A DNA stretch of 64,000 bases, taken from assembly GCF_950097975.1 (NCBI RefSeq), contig NZ_CATNHF010000001.1, positions 310,001 through 374,000 on the forward strand, written 5' to 3'. The position numbers and the translations under genes were made by a program. Each line of letters starts with the position of its first letter. The first letter of the stretch is position 1. Below are positions 30,603-38,828 of this stretch, one piece after another. A model generated the notes under the pieces. The model saw nothing but the letters and a program-made list of their open reading frames with translations, had not been told where the DNA came from and made no database searches. The DNA is from Microbacterium sp. T2.11-28 (lineage in GTDB: Bacteria > Actinomycetota > Actinomycetes > Actinomycetales > Microbacteriaceae).

Positions 30603-30926
30603 TCAGGAGTCGAGCGAGAGCTCGTCGGGGATCTGGAAGTCCCGTCGCTGCAGTTCCTCGACGTTGACGTCCTTGAAGGTCAGCACACGCACCGACTTGA
30701 CGAAGCGGTCCGCCCGATAGATGTCCCACACCCAGACGTCGGTCATCGAGATCTCGAAGTAGAAGTCGTGCTCGGTGTCGCGGCGGACGACGTTCACGTC
30801 GTTGGCGAGATAGAACCGTCGCTCCGTCTCGATCACGTACTGGAACTGCGAGACGACGTCGCGATACTCCTTGTACAGCGCCAGCTCGAGCTCGCGGTCG
30901 TAATCCTCGAAGACTTCGTCATCCAT
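30603..30926 (-). CDS. DUF2469 conserved actinobacterial protein
   Basis: 107 residues and highly conserved in actinobacteria: DDEVFEDYDRELELALYKEYRD, then FQYVIETERRFYLANDVNV and VWVWDIYRADRFVKSVRVLTFKDVN. It is soluble with no signal, and the function is unknown. Its position between rnhB and yraN is the usual one. A TAGGAT box lies 9 nt before the ATG, predicting a leader of only 2-3 nt. Confidence 0.88.
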   Translation of the reverse strand: MDDEVFEDYDRELELALYKEYRDVVSQFQYVIETERRFYLANDVNVVRRDTEHDFYFEISMTDVWVWDIYRADRFVKSVRVLTFKDVNVEELQRRDFQIPDELSLDS

Positions 30927-30964
30927 GGTGCGTCAATCCTATTGCCCGCGGCGTGCCGCCAGGA

Positions 30965-31624
30965 TCAGAAGAGGGTGGGCGCATCGGCGATCGCCCAGGA
31001 GGCACGGTGGTGCGCGCTGAGTCCGTGGGAGCGGATGGCCGCGCGATGCTCGGGACTGGCGTAGCCCTTGTTCCGCGACCACTGGTACACCGGGAGGTCC
31101 GCGTGAAGACCCGTCATGAGGTCGTCTCGGGCGACCTTGGCGATCACGGAGGCCGCCGAGGCCGACGCGCAGTCCCGGTCGGCTTTGATGATGGGCTGGA
31201 CCCGCAGGCCGCTGCCGCCCGCGGGGGTGATGTAGTCGTAGTTGCCGTCGAGGATGATCACGGCGTCCTCGGGAACGATGCCCGCGACACGCAGATCGGC
31301 GATCGCACGGAGCGCCGCCAGCCCCAGCGCGCGCATGATCCCGACGCGGTCGATCTCTGCGGCGTCGGCCCAGCCCACGGCGGACGCCGAAACCCACTGG
31401 CGCGCGCGACCGGCCACGTCGTGGCGATGGTGCTCCGCGACCAGCTTCGAGTCCCGCAGGCCGACCGGAACACGCCGACGCGCCCCGGCGGCATCCATCA
31501 CCGCCGCTCCGACGGCGACGGGGCCGGCGAGGGCGCCGCGGCCGACCTCGTCGCACGCGATCACCAGCGGATGCTCCTTGAGCAGCCTCCGCTCGACGGT
31601 GAGGCGTGGGACGGCGACGGTCAT
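30965..31624 (-). CDS. rnhB: Ribonuclease HII
   Basis: Removes RNA from RNA-DNA hybrids and misincorporated ribonucleotides. The 219 residues have the active-site ACDEVGRGALAGPV (Asp25, Glu26), VIILDGNYDYI with the third Asp, and KADRDCASASAASVIAKVARD with the fourth. The ATG overlaps the lepB stop (ATGA), so the two are coupled. The order rplS-lepB-rnhB is classical. Confidence 0.96.
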   Translation of the reverse strand: MTVAVPRLTVERRLLKEHPLVIACDEVGRGALAGPVAVGAAVMDAAGARRRVPVGLRDSKLVAEHHRHDVAGRARQWVSASAVGWADAAEIDRVGIMRALGLAALRAIADLRVAGIVPEDAVIILDGNYDYITPAGGSGLRVQPIIKADRDCASASAASVIAKVARDDLMTGLHADLPVYQWSRNKGYASPEHRAAIRSHGLSAHHRASWAIADAPTLF

Positions 31625-32373
31625 GGCGCGGAGTCGGGCACGCCCGCGAAGACGTCGTGGTGGAAGTCGATGAGGCCGAAGCGGTCCAGCGGCCAGGTGA
31701 CGAGGAACGCGCGTCCCACGACATTGTCGAGGGGCACGAAGCCCTGCCCGGGCTGGTCGGTGTTGTAGCGGGAGTCGCGGGAGGCGTCGCGGTTGTCGCC
31801 GAGCACCCACAGCGAACCGTCGGGCACCGTGACGTCGTAGGGCACCACCTCGGGCGCGCTCTGCCCCGGAGCCAGGTTGAGGTAGGAGGTCTCGTCGATG
31901 GGGATGTCGTTGACCGTCACCTGCCCGAGCGCGTTGCAGCACACGACGTGGTCGCCGGGGACGCCGATGATCCGCTTGATCAGGTGCTCCTTGCTGTCGG
32001 GAGCCGAGATGCCCACCAGCGCCAGCACCCAGTCGACGGCTTCGACCAGCACCGAGCGCTCGACCTTGGGCTCCGTGGGGAGCCAGCCGCCGGGATCGCG
32101 GAAGACGACGACATCGCCCCGGTCGTATCCGCCGAAGCGCGGGGTCAGCTCGTCGACGAGGATGCGATCGTCGACGCGCAGCGTCTGCTCCATCGAGCTG
32201 GACGGGATGTAGAACGAGCGCACCAGGAAGGTCTTGACAAGGAACGAGACCAGGACCGCGATGACGATGATCACCAGCACGTCGCGCAGCAGCGGCCAGA
32301 CACCGCGGCGCGCGGGACGACGGGGGCGCACCGGATCGGTCGCCGCTCCGGCGGCGATGTTCTCGGGGGTCAT
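31621..32373 (-). CDS. lepB: Signal peptidase I
   Basis: Membrane serine protease that removes signal peptides on the extracytoplasmic face. The 250 residues include a Pro/Arg-rich cytoplasmic N-terminus, one membrane anchor (about 31-47), and the catalytic Ser60 in IPSSSMEQTL. The general base is Lys133 in KEHLIKRIIGVPGD; VLGDNRDASRDSR is box E. It is transcribed with rnhB and lies 167 nt from rplS, across the rplS terminator. Confidence 0.96.
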   Translation of the reverse strand: MTPENIAAGAATDPVRPRRPARRGVWPLLRDVLVIIVIAVLVSFLVKTFLVRSFYIPSSSMEQTLRVDDRILVDELTPRFGGYDRGDVVVFRDPGGWLPTEPKVERSVLVEAVDWVLALVGISAPDSKEHLIKRIIGVPGDHVVCCNALGQVTVNDIPIDETSYLNLAPGQSAPEVVPYDVTVPDGSLWVLGDNRDASRDSRYNTDQPGQGFVPLDNVVGRAFLVTWPLDRFGLIDFHHDVFAGVPDSAP

Positions 32374-32491
32374 TCAGATCCTTCGTCTCTGCAGGAGAAA
32401 GGGGCCGCTCTCCTGCGCACCTGTCAAGGGTCGCACATCCCGGCGGACGCGTGTCCACGGCCCACCGGCCGGACGCGTCCGCGCGCGGGAA

Positions 32492-32529
32492 CGACGATGC
32501 CCCGGGGGCCGGGCCCCGGGGCATCGTCG
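32492..32529 (-). terminator. Strong hairpin terminator after rplS
   Basis: A perfect 16-bp stem (32492-32507 with 32514-32529) and 6-nt loop, starting 11 nt after the rplS stop. There is no U-tract, as is common in GC-rich actinobacteria. It should limit read-through into lepB. Confidence 0.75.
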
Positions 32530-32540
32530 ATGAGAGCGCG

Positions 32541-32888
32541 TCAGCGGTCGCGCTTCTCCTTGATCTTCGCCTTCTTGCCGCGCAGGTTGCGCAGGTAGTA
32601 GAGCTTGGCGCGGCGCACGTCACCGCGGGTGACGACCTCGATGTGGTCGATCGACGGGCTGTGCACCGGGAAGGTGCGCTCGACGCCCACCTGGAAGCTG
32701 ATCTTGCGGACGGTGAAGGTCTCGCGCACGCCGTCACCGGAGCGGCCGATGACGACGCCCTGGAACACCTGGACGCGGGAGCGGTTGCCCTCGGTGATGT
32801 TCACGTGCACCTTGACGTTGTCGCCGGGCGCGAAGGGAGGGATGTCGGAGCGCAGCGAGGCCGCGTCGACGGAGTCGAGGATCTGCAT
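32541..32888 (-). CDS. rplS: 50S ribosomal protein L19
   Basis: 115-residue L19: [72 protein letters not shown] and a basic tail. I chose ATG at 32888 because AGGAA lies about 9 nt upstream and relatives begin M-x-I-L-D. A GTG at 32897 would sit almost on the Shine-Dalgarno. It is transcribed from an upstream promoter with a leader of about 120 nt. Confidence 0.95.
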   Translation of the reverse strand: MQILDSVDAASLRSDIPPFAPGDNVKVHVNITEGNRSRVQVFQGVVIGRSGDGVRETFTVRKISFQVGVERTFPVHSPSIDHIEVVTRGDVRRAKLYYLRNLRGKKAKIKEKRDR

Positions 32889-33016
32889 GATCGTCACTTC
32901 CTGCGACCGCCACAGGTCGATCGCGAGAGTCAGGATTGGAGGATGTGTCGTGCCCGAGGCGACCGTGTCGGCGCCGTGCTCCCCTGAGGCAGAGCCTGTT
33001 CAGGGCACAAACAACC

Positions 33017-33045
33017 ATTCTGCCACGGACCCGCGCCGCGACCAA
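33017..33045 (-). promoter_or_regulatory. rplS promoter TTGGTC-17-CAGAAT with extended -10
   Basis: The -35 TTGGTC (33045-33040), 17-bp spacer and -10 CAGAAT (33022-33017) are preceded by TGG. The 11-mer TGGCAGAATGG matches the rpsP promoter except at one base. Confidence 0.6.
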
Positions 33046-33050
33046 AACGA

Positions 33051-33542
33051 CTACGGAGCCGGCGGCGTGCGGCCCTCGGTGATCACGATGACCTCGGGAT
33101 CGGACGTGTCCGCGTGCGGCGCCGCAGGAGGGATGTAGCCGATCCCCTCGGAGGTGCGCAGGACGGTCAGTCCCCCGCGTGCCTCGCGCCAGAGCTGCGA
33201 CAGCGAGCTCCACAGCGCGGCCACGCCCACTCCGACGGTGAGGGCCAGCAGCGGCCACCACCACCGGCTGTCGAAGACGCCGAGCGCGACGATGAGGACG
33301 TGCCACGCGCCCAGCAGTCCGAGGTCGAGCCAGGAGACCGCCCGGTCGGCCCGGACCGTTCCGCGCGCGCGGACCAGCAGCGTCAGGATCAGCTGGCCGA
33401 TGAGCACCACGGGTGCCGAGACGATGACCCACAGCAGCGCCCACGGGTTCGCGCCGAAGACGATCCAGCCCACGAACAGCCAGAGGGGCAGCACGAATGC
33501 CGCTGGAATCAGCCACCGGAAGAACGCCTGACGCACCCACAT
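33051..33542 (-). CDS. Small polytopic membrane protein, function unknown
   Basis: 163 residues with four clear hydrophobic segments: about 10-30 (LIPAAFVLPLWLFVGWIVFG), 34-57, 75-92 and 96-112. A soluble tail (DPEVIVITEGRTPPAP) follows. I do not recognise a catalytic motif; similar proteins are often labelled MFS permease-like, which the size does not support. It starts at ATG 33542, with TAGCAT 7 nt upstream. It is divergent from map. Confidence 0.65.
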   Translation of the reverse strand: MWVRQAFFRWLIPAAFVLPLWLFVGWIVFGANPWALLWVIVSAPVVLIGQLILTLLVRARGTVRADRAVSWLDLGLLGAWHVLIVALGVFDSRWWWPLLALTVGVGVAALWSSLSQLWREARGGLTVLRTSEGIGYIPPAAPHADTSDPEVIVITEGRTPPAP

Positions 33543-33549
33543 GACCTCG

Positions 33550-33555
33550 ATGCTA
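33550..33555 (-). promoter_or_regulatory. Leaderless -10 box TAGCAT for the 163-residue membrane protein
   Basis: TAGCAT, 7 nt, then ATG at 33542. Confidence 0.5.
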
Positions 33556-33595
33556 CGCCGGTCAGCCAGAATGGAACCTGAGTGAAAGGAACCCG

Positions 33596-34378
33596 ATGAT
33601 CGAACTGCGCACGCCCGCCGAGATCGAGCAGATGCGCCCGGCCGGCCGCTTCGTGGCGGAGGTCCTCGCGACTCTTCGGGACGAGACGACCGTGGGCACG
33701 AACCTCCTGGCGATCGATCGGCGCGCCCACGACATGATCCGCCGGGCCGGGGCCGAATCCTGCTACATCGACTACCACCCCTCGTTCGGGGCGAGCCCGT
33801 TCGGCAAGGTCATCTGCACCTCCGTCAACGACGCGGTCCTGCACGGGCTCCCCCACGACTACGCGCTCCGCGACGGCGACCTGGTCACCCTCGACTTCGC
33901 CGCCTCGGTCGACGGATGGGTGGCCGACTCCGCGGTGTCCTTCGTGGTGGGCACGCCGCGCGACGAGGATCTCGCCCTCATCGACACCAGCGAGCGTGCC
34001 CTCGCAGCGGCCATCGACGCCGCGGTGGTGGGGAACCGCATCGGCGACATCTCCCACGCGATCTCCCAGATCGCGCGGGCCGACGGATACTCCATCAACA
34101 CGGACTTCGGCGGCCACGGCGTGGGGCGCACGATGCACGGCGACCCGCACGTCGCCAACGACGGGAAGCCCGGTCGCGGCTACCCGCTGCGCGACGGACT
34201 CGTGCTGGCACTGGAACCCTGGTTCCTGCGCACGACAGACGAGCTCGTGACCGATCCCGACGGATGGACCCTTCGCAGCGTGGACGGCTCGCGGGGCTCT
34301 CATTCCGAGCACACCGTCGCCATCACGACCGACGGACCCATCGTGCTCACGGATCGCAGCTTCCTCGGCGTCCACTGA
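33596..34378 (+). CDS. map: Methionine aminopeptidase
   Basis: Removes N-terminal Met from new proteins. It is a 260-residue type I enzyme: CTSVNDAVLHGLP (substrate His), GDLVTLDFAASVDGWVADSA with the two metal-ligand Asp residues, GGHGVGRTMHGDPHV (His), ALEPWF (Glu) and the final Glu in SHSEHTV. GAAAGGAA precedes the ATG. A two-gene transcript with the esterase downstream is likely (10-nt gap). Confidence 0.94.
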   Translation: MIELRTPAEIEQMRPAGRFVAEVLATLRDETTVGTNLLAIDRRAHDMIRRAGAESCYIDYHPSFGASPFGKVICTSVNDAVLHGLPHDYALRDGDLVTLDFAASVDGWVADSAVSFVVGTPRDEDLALIDTSERALAAAIDAAVVGNRIGDISHAISQIARADGYSINTDFGGHGVGRTMHGDPHVANDGKPGRGYPLRDGLVLALEPWFLRTTDELVTDPDGWTLRSVDGSRGSHSEHTVAITTDGPIVLTDRSFLGVH

Positions 34379-34388
34379 CCCGGCCATC

Positions 34389-35480
34389 ATGAGGCTCGAC
34401 CCCTACTTCGCCGACCGGCTCCGCAGACATCGTCGCTACCTGCTGCGTCAGGCCCTGCAGCGGCTGCGCACCGCGGGCCCGTGGACTCTGCTCTCGCGGG
34501 CGACCGCCTCGGTGACGGGGGCGCCGAGCGCCACCCCGGCCCCTGCTGCCGGGGCGGCGGCGCCGACGCGCGCGGAGCGGTCCGCCCGCGCTCGCGCCCG
34601 CCACCGCCGTGCCGCCCTCGCCTGGGACCGCGACGAGCTGGCCGGCGCGGGAACACCCGGCCCGCCGACGATCACGTCCGACCACGTCGTCCCGGTCGCG
34701 GGGTTCCCGGACGTCACGGTGCGGGTCTACCGGCCCACCGCCGACGACCGGGTCCGCCCCGCAGCGCTCCACTTCTTCGGCGGCGCCTTCCGCATCGGCG
34801 GCATCGACTACCCGACCACGGATGCCGCCTGCCGCCGTCGCGCCGCGGAGGCCGACGTCGTCGTGGTCGCCGTCGCCTACGACCTGGCGCCCGAGCACCG
34901 GTTCCCGACGCAGGTGGAGCAGGGCCATGCCGCCCTCGAGTGGCTCGTCCGCGAGAGTGCTGCGCTCGGCGTCGACCCGGCCCGGCTGGCCGTGACGGGC
35001 ACCTCCGCCGGCGGAGCGATCGCCGCCGCCGTCACCCTCATGAACCGGGACCGCCGCCGCCACCGCCTGCGCCTGCAGGTGCTGGAGGTCCCGGTGACCG
35101 ACCTCACCGGCAGGCACATCGACGTGCGCCCCACCTGGCGCATGGGCGTGCCGGCGCTGATCGTGCTGCGCGAGCTCCGCTCGATCGCCCGCACCTACCT
35201 CGCCTCTCCGGCACAGGCCCGCCACCCCTACGCCTCACCCCTGCGCGCGGCGGACCACACCGGCCTTCCACCCGCTCTGATCCTCACCGCCGAGTACGAC
35301 ACGCTGCGTGGCGACGGAGCCGCCTACGGCGCGGCGCTGCGTCGGAGCGGCGTGGATGCCACGGTGGTGCGGTATCTCGGCGTCACGCACGACACGCCGA
35401 TCTACACCGGCGCACTGCCCGCGTCGCGCGCGTGGCACGAGCAGGTCATCGGAGCGCTGCGCGGCCTGCACGCGGACTGA
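34389..35480 (+). CDS. HSL-family alpha/beta hydrolase (esterase)
   Basis: 363 residues: an Arg-rich N-terminal stretch of about 85, then a hormone-sensitive-lipase-type hydrolase domain. The nucleophile is Ser in GTSAGGAIAAA, the acid Asp in LTAEYDTLRGDG and the base His in GVTHDTPIYT. The usual oxyanion-hole motif FHGGGF reads FFGGAF here (in ALHFFGGAFRIGG). The substitution may alter activity, although the backbone amides could still serve. It likely acts on short acyl esters. It follows map by 10 nt. Confidence 0.8.
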   Translation: MRLDPYFADRLRRHRRYLLRQALQRLRTAGPWTLLSRATASVTGAPSATPAPAAGAAAPTRAERSARARARHRRAALAWDRDELAGAGTPGPPTITSDHVVPVAGFPDVTVRVYRPTADDRVRPAALHFFGGAFRIGGIDYPTTDAACRRRAAEADVVVVAVAYDLAPEHRFPTQVEQGHAALEWLVRESAALGVDPARLAVTGTSAGGAIAAAVTLMNRDRRRHRLRLQVLEVPVTDLTGRHIDVRPTWRMGVPALIVLRELRSIARTYLASPAQARHPYASPLRAADHTGLPPALILTAEYDTLRGDGAAYGAALRRSGVDATVVRYLGVTHDTPIYTGALPASRAWHEQVIGALRGLHAD

Positions 35481-35498
35481 GCTCGGCGCGCTCGCGCG

Positions 35499-36194
35499 TC
35501 ACTCCGGCAGGAGGTCGGGCCGGCGCTCGCGCGTGCGCTCGAGCTGCTGCGCCCGACGCCAGTCGACGACGCGCCCGTGGTGACCGCTGAGCAGCACGTC
35601 GGGGACCTCGTAGCCGCGCCAGGCGGCCGGCTTCGTGTACGACGGATACTCCAGCAGGCCGTCCTCGTGGGACTCCTCGACGAGGCTCTCGGGATTGCCG
35701 ACGACGCCCGGGATCAGGCGGCCGACGGCCTCGATGATCGCCATCGCCGCCACCTCGCCGCCGTTGAGCACGTAGTCCCCGAGGCTCACCAGTCGCACGT
35801 CCCCGCGGGTCGCCGCATAGGCGAAGACGCGCTCGTCGATTCCTTCGTAGCGGCCGCAGCCGAAGACGAGGTGCGGCAGCTCGGCGAACTCACGAGCCGT
35901 GGCCTGGGTGAACCGCTCGCCCGCCGGCGACGGGAAGACGAACGTCGGTCGTGCATCCGGCCCGGCGGAGGCGACGATCTCGTCGATCGCCTCACCCCAC
36001 GGCTCCGGCTTCATCACCATGCCGGCGCCGCCGCCGTACGGCGTGTCGTCGACCGTGCGGTGGCGGTCGTGGGTGAAGTCCCTGAGGTCGTGCACACGCA
36101 CGTCGATCAGACCCGACGCACGGGCCTTGCCGAGCAGCGACACCTCGAGGACGTCGAAGAAGGAGGGGAAGATCGAGACGACGTCGATGCGCAC
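35499..36194 (-). CDS. trmD: tRNA (guanine-N1-)-methyltransferase
   Basis: SPOUT methyltransferase making m1G37, which prevents frameshifting. The 231 residues include [46 protein letters not shown], and the knot [37 protein letters not shown] at 36194 follows the rimM stop by 1 nt. It is the last gene of the rpsP-khpA-rimM-trmD operon. Confidence 0.96.
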   Translation of the reverse strand: MRIDVVSIFPSFFDVLEVSLLGKARASGLIDVRVHDLRDFTHDRHRTVDDTPYGGGAGMVMKPEPWGEAIDEIVASAGPDARPTFVFPSPAGERFTQATAREFAELPHLVFGCGRYEGIDERVFAYAATRGDVRLVSLGDYVLNGGEVAAMAIIEAVGRLIPGVVGNPESLVEESHEDGLLEYPSYTKPAAWRGYEVPDVLLSGHHGRVVDWRRAQQLERTRERRPDLLPE

Positions 36195-36195
36195 G

Positions 36196-36813
36196 TCAGT
36201 CCTCGGTCGCCGCGTCCTCGGCGGGACCCTCCGCGGGACGCGGCTCGTCGGCGTCGTCGCCCGGCAGCTCCTCGAAGAGCCCGGCGGGCGGGGTGACCAC
36301 CACGCGCCCGGCCGCGACGTCGACCTCGGGGACGATCGCGGCGACGAACGGCACCAGCACCTCGCGGTCGGGGTCGCCACTGAGCTTCACGATCAGGAGG
36401 TCCTGGGCAGGAAGGTGGTCGACGCGCACCACGCGGCCGATGACGTCACCGTCCCGGACGACCTCGAGCCCGACCAGCTGGTGGTCGTACCAGGCGTCGT
36501 CCTCGGCGCCCGCGGTCTCGTCCTCGTCGATCCAGAGGATGGCCCGGACGATCGACTCGGCCGCATCGCGGTCCTCGACGCCGTCGAGGAAGACGACCGG
36601 GTGGGAGTTCATCCAGCGGAATTCGCGCACCGTGACGGTCTTGCCGTGCCACGGCGAGGACTCCGGAACCTGGAGGGTGAAGACGGCGCCGGGCACGAAG
36701 CGCCCGTCGGGGTCGTCGGTGTACAGCTCGAGCTTGAGGGCGCCCTTGAGCCCGTGCGCCTTGACGAGACGGCCGACGCGCAACTGCGTGCGCGCGGCTC
36801 CGGAGGCCGCCAT
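36196..36813 (-). CDS. rimM: 16S rRNA processing protein RimM
   Basis: Assists 30S head assembly and binds S19. The 205 residues include the N-terminal RimM barrel ([26 protein letters not shown]) and a PRC barrel ([10 protein letters not shown] through [14 protein letters not shown]). A C-terminal acidic tail of about 30 residues is extra to many RimM proteins. ATG at 36813 is chosen over 36852 because it follows the khpA stop directly and fits family length. Confidence 0.94.
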   Translation of the reverse strand: MAASGAARTQLRVGRLVKAHGLKGALKLELYTDDPDGRFVPGAVFTLQVPESSPWHGKTVTVREFRWMNSHPVVFLDGVEDRDAAESIVRAILWIDEDETAGAEDDAWYDHQLVGLEVVRDGDVIGRVVRVDHLPAQDLLIVKLSGDPDREVLVPFVAAIVPEVDVAAGRVVVTPPAGLFEELPGDDADEPRPAEGPAEDAATED

Positions 36814-36814
36814 C

Positions 36815-37045
36815 TCAGTCGTCCGCGACGTCGACGCGCACGCGTGCGCCATCGGCCAGCGCGGTGATGAGCGTGCGCAGCGCCTTGGCGGTGCGTCCGC
36901 CGCGCCCGATCACCCGTCCGCGGTCGTCGGGGTGCACGCGCACCTCGAGCACGTCGCCTCGCGGCGACGTCGAAGAACGGACGGTGACGTCGTCGGGGTG
37001 ATCCACGATCCCCTTGACGACGTGTTCGAGCGCGGCGGCCAGCAC
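36815..37045 (-). CDS. khpA: KH-domain RNA-binding protein KhpA
   Basis: A 76-residue single KH domain with the GxxG loop in RVIGRGGRTAKALRTLI. KhpA with KhpB is a global RNA binder in several Gram-positive bacteria; the target here is unknown. The GTG start is 4 nt after the rpsP stop and the stop is 1 nt from rimM, so it is firmly in the operon. Confidence 0.92.
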   Translation of the reverse strand: MLAAALEHVVKGIVDHPDDVTVRSSTSPRGDVLEVRVHPDDRGRVIGRGGRTAKALRTLITALADGARVRVDVADD

Positions 37046-37049
37046 GGTC

Positions 37050-37481
37050 TTACTCGGCCTCGGTGGTCTCTGCCTCGGCGTCGGCCGGGGCGTCGGTCTC
37101 GGCGGCGGGAGCGGGCTCCTCGGCCTTCTTCTCGACCTTGGGCTTGATGACCGACTTCTTGGAGTCGTCCACGACGAACTCGGACTTGGCCTCGGCGGTC
37201 TTCACGGTCGAGACGGCGTCCTTGTCGCCCTTGAACTTGCCCCAGTCGCCGGTGAGCTTGAGCAGCGCGGCGACCTGCTCGGTCGGCTGGGCGCCGACGG
37301 ACAGCCAGTACTGCGCGCGCTCGGAGTCGACCTCGATGAACGAGGGCTCCTCGGTCGGGTGGTACTTGCCGATCTCCTCGATGACACGACCGTCGCGCTT
37401 GGTGCGCGAGTCGGCCACGACGATGCGGTAGTACGGCGCACGGATCTTGCCGAGGCGCTTCAGACGGATCTTGACAGCCAC
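37050..37481 (-). CDS. rpsP: 30S ribosomal protein S16
   Basis: 143 residues. The first 85 or so are canonical S16 ([58 protein letters not shown]). Residues after about 100 form a Lys/Glu/Ala tail ([21 protein letters not shown]), absent from E. coli S16. The GTG start has AGGAGAATT directly upstream; the very long open frame upstream of it is a shadow. First gene of the operon. Confidence 0.96.
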   Translation of the reverse strand: MAVKIRLKRLGKIRAPYYRIVVADSRTKRDGRVIEEIGKYHPTEEPSFIEVDSERAQYWLSVGAQPTEQVAALLKLTGDWGKFKGDKDAVSTVKTAEAKSEFVVDDSKKSVIKPKVEKKAEEPAPAAETDAPADAEAETTEAE

Positions 37482-37603
37482 AATTCTCCTGAATGGTGTT
37501 GGGAAGTAATGAACGTCGCCTGGAGAGTGGGGTGCACACCCGGCGGGAGCTCTGAGGGCGGACCGCTGCCGGATAGAGGGTCGAGCAACAGGTCCAGCGA
37601 TCC

Positions 37604-37633
37604 ATTTTGCCAGATCATGACGCATGCTGCGAA
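37604..37633 (-). promoter_or_regulatory. rpsP promoter candidate with extended -10 TGGCAAAAT
   Basis: The -10 CAAAAT (37609-37604) is preceded by TGG; a weak -35 TTCGCA lies 18 bp upstream. TGGCAAAATGG differs by one base from the rplS element. It predicts a leader of about 115 nt; I see no strong single hairpin in the rest of the 183-base gap. Confidence 0.45.
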
Positions 37634-37664
37634 CCACCCGCCTCTCCCATGCCAGACTGTCCGC

Positions 37665-38828
37665 ATGACGGTGCCGTTCGCGACATCCGCCCGCTCCTCC
37701 GTGGGGCTGGAGTGGGAGATCATGCTTGCCGACCCGGAGACCGGCGATCTGGTCCCCCGCGCCCCGGAACTCCTCCCCGAGCTCGAGGAGCGCACGCAGC
37801 TGGAGCGGTACACCGTCACCGGCGAGCTGCTCACCAACACCGTGGAGGTCACCAGCGGCGTGGGCGACACCGTCGCCGCCGCCGTCGACGACATCGCCGA
37901 CGCGATCGCGCACGTCCGGACCCTCACGACGCCCCGCGAGATCGAGCTGCTGTGCGCCGGGAGCCACCCGTTCGCGCAGTGGTACGACCAGCAGGTGACC
38001 GACAAGACGCGGTACCACAACCTCATCGAGCGCACGCAGTGGTGGGGGCGCAACATGATGATCTGGGGCATCCACATCCATGTCGGCGTCGACGACGTGA
38101 ACAAGGTGTTCCCGATCATCAACGCGCTGGCCGTCTATCTCCCGCATCTCCAGGCGCTCTCGGCGTCGAGCCCGTTCTGGGCCGGTGAGCGCACGGGCTA
38201 CGCGTCCAACCGGGCACTGGTCTTCCAGCAGCTGCCCACCGCCGGCCTGCCCTGGCCGCTCACCTCCTGGGCGCAGTTCGAGTCCTACCTCGACGACATG
38301 GTCCGCACGGGAGTCATGGCCGACGCCACGGAGGTGCGGTGGGACATCCGTCCCGCGCCGCGCTGGGGCACGATCGAGGTGCGCGCGTGCGACGGCATGT
38401 CGACGCTCCCCGAGCTGGCCGCCGTGGCCGCGCTCGTCCAGGTGCTCGTCGAGCACTTCTCCCGGGAGCTGGACGAGGGCCGCGAGCTCCCGACCATCCC
38501 GCCGTGGTTCGTGCGCGAGAACAAGTGGCGCGCGGCGCGCTACGGACTCGCCGCGCAGATCATCGTCGATCGCGACGGCACCCAGCGTCCCGTCGTCGAC
38601 CACCTGCGCGAGACCGTGGCCGAGCTGGCGCCCATCGCCGACCACCTCCACTGCGCGCGCGAGCTCGCAGGCATCGAGACGATCCTCACGCAAGGGGCGA
38701 GCCACGCACGGCAGATCCTCGTCGCCGAGGCCGCCGACGGCGACCTCCGGGAAGTGGTCCAGCACCTCATCCGCGAGTTCCGCGCGGGGCCCACCCTGCG
38801 CGACCACCTCGCGGCACTCGGTCACTGA
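37665..38828 (+). CDS. Carboxylate-amine ligase, GCS2/YbdK family
   Basis: 387 residues homologous to glutamate-cysteine ligase type 2 (YbdK), an ATP-dependent carboxylate-amine ligase. Visible blocks are [49 protein letters not shown], and [20 protein letters not shown]. As actinobacteria of this group normally use mycothiol, a true glutathione role is uncertain. CAGACT sits 6 nt before the ATG, a near-match to the leaderless box. Its 3' end overlaps the convergent glycosyltransferase gene by 7 nt. Confidence 0.87.
   Translation: MTVPFATSARSSVGLEWEIMLADPETGDLVPRAPELLPELEERTQLERYTVTGELLTNTVEVTSGVGDTVAAAVDDIADAIAHVRTLTTPREIELLCAGSHPFAQWYDQQVTDKTRYHNLIERTQWWGRNMMIWGIHIHVGVDDVNKVFPIINALAVYLPHLQALSASSPFWAGERTGYASNRALVFQQLPTAGLPWPLTSWAQFESYLDDMVRTGVMADATEVRWDIRPAPRWGTIEVRACDGMSTLPELAAVAALVQVLVEHFSRELDEGRELPTIPPWFVRENKWRAARYGLAAQIIVDRDGTQRPVVDHLRETVAELAPIADHLHCARELAGIETILTQGASHARQILVAEAADGDLREVVQHLIREFRAGPTLRDHLAALGH

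Noticed and set aside
33051..33542. MFS transporter
   Set aside because: Only four membrane segments in 163 residues and no MFS motifs; left as an unknown membrane protein.
37653..37658. CAGACT 6 nt before ybdK, CACGCT before the M23 gene and CATTCT before xerC as leaderless boxes
   Set aside because: They lack the first T of TANNNT. Spacing is right, so they are noted as near-matches but not listed as promoters.
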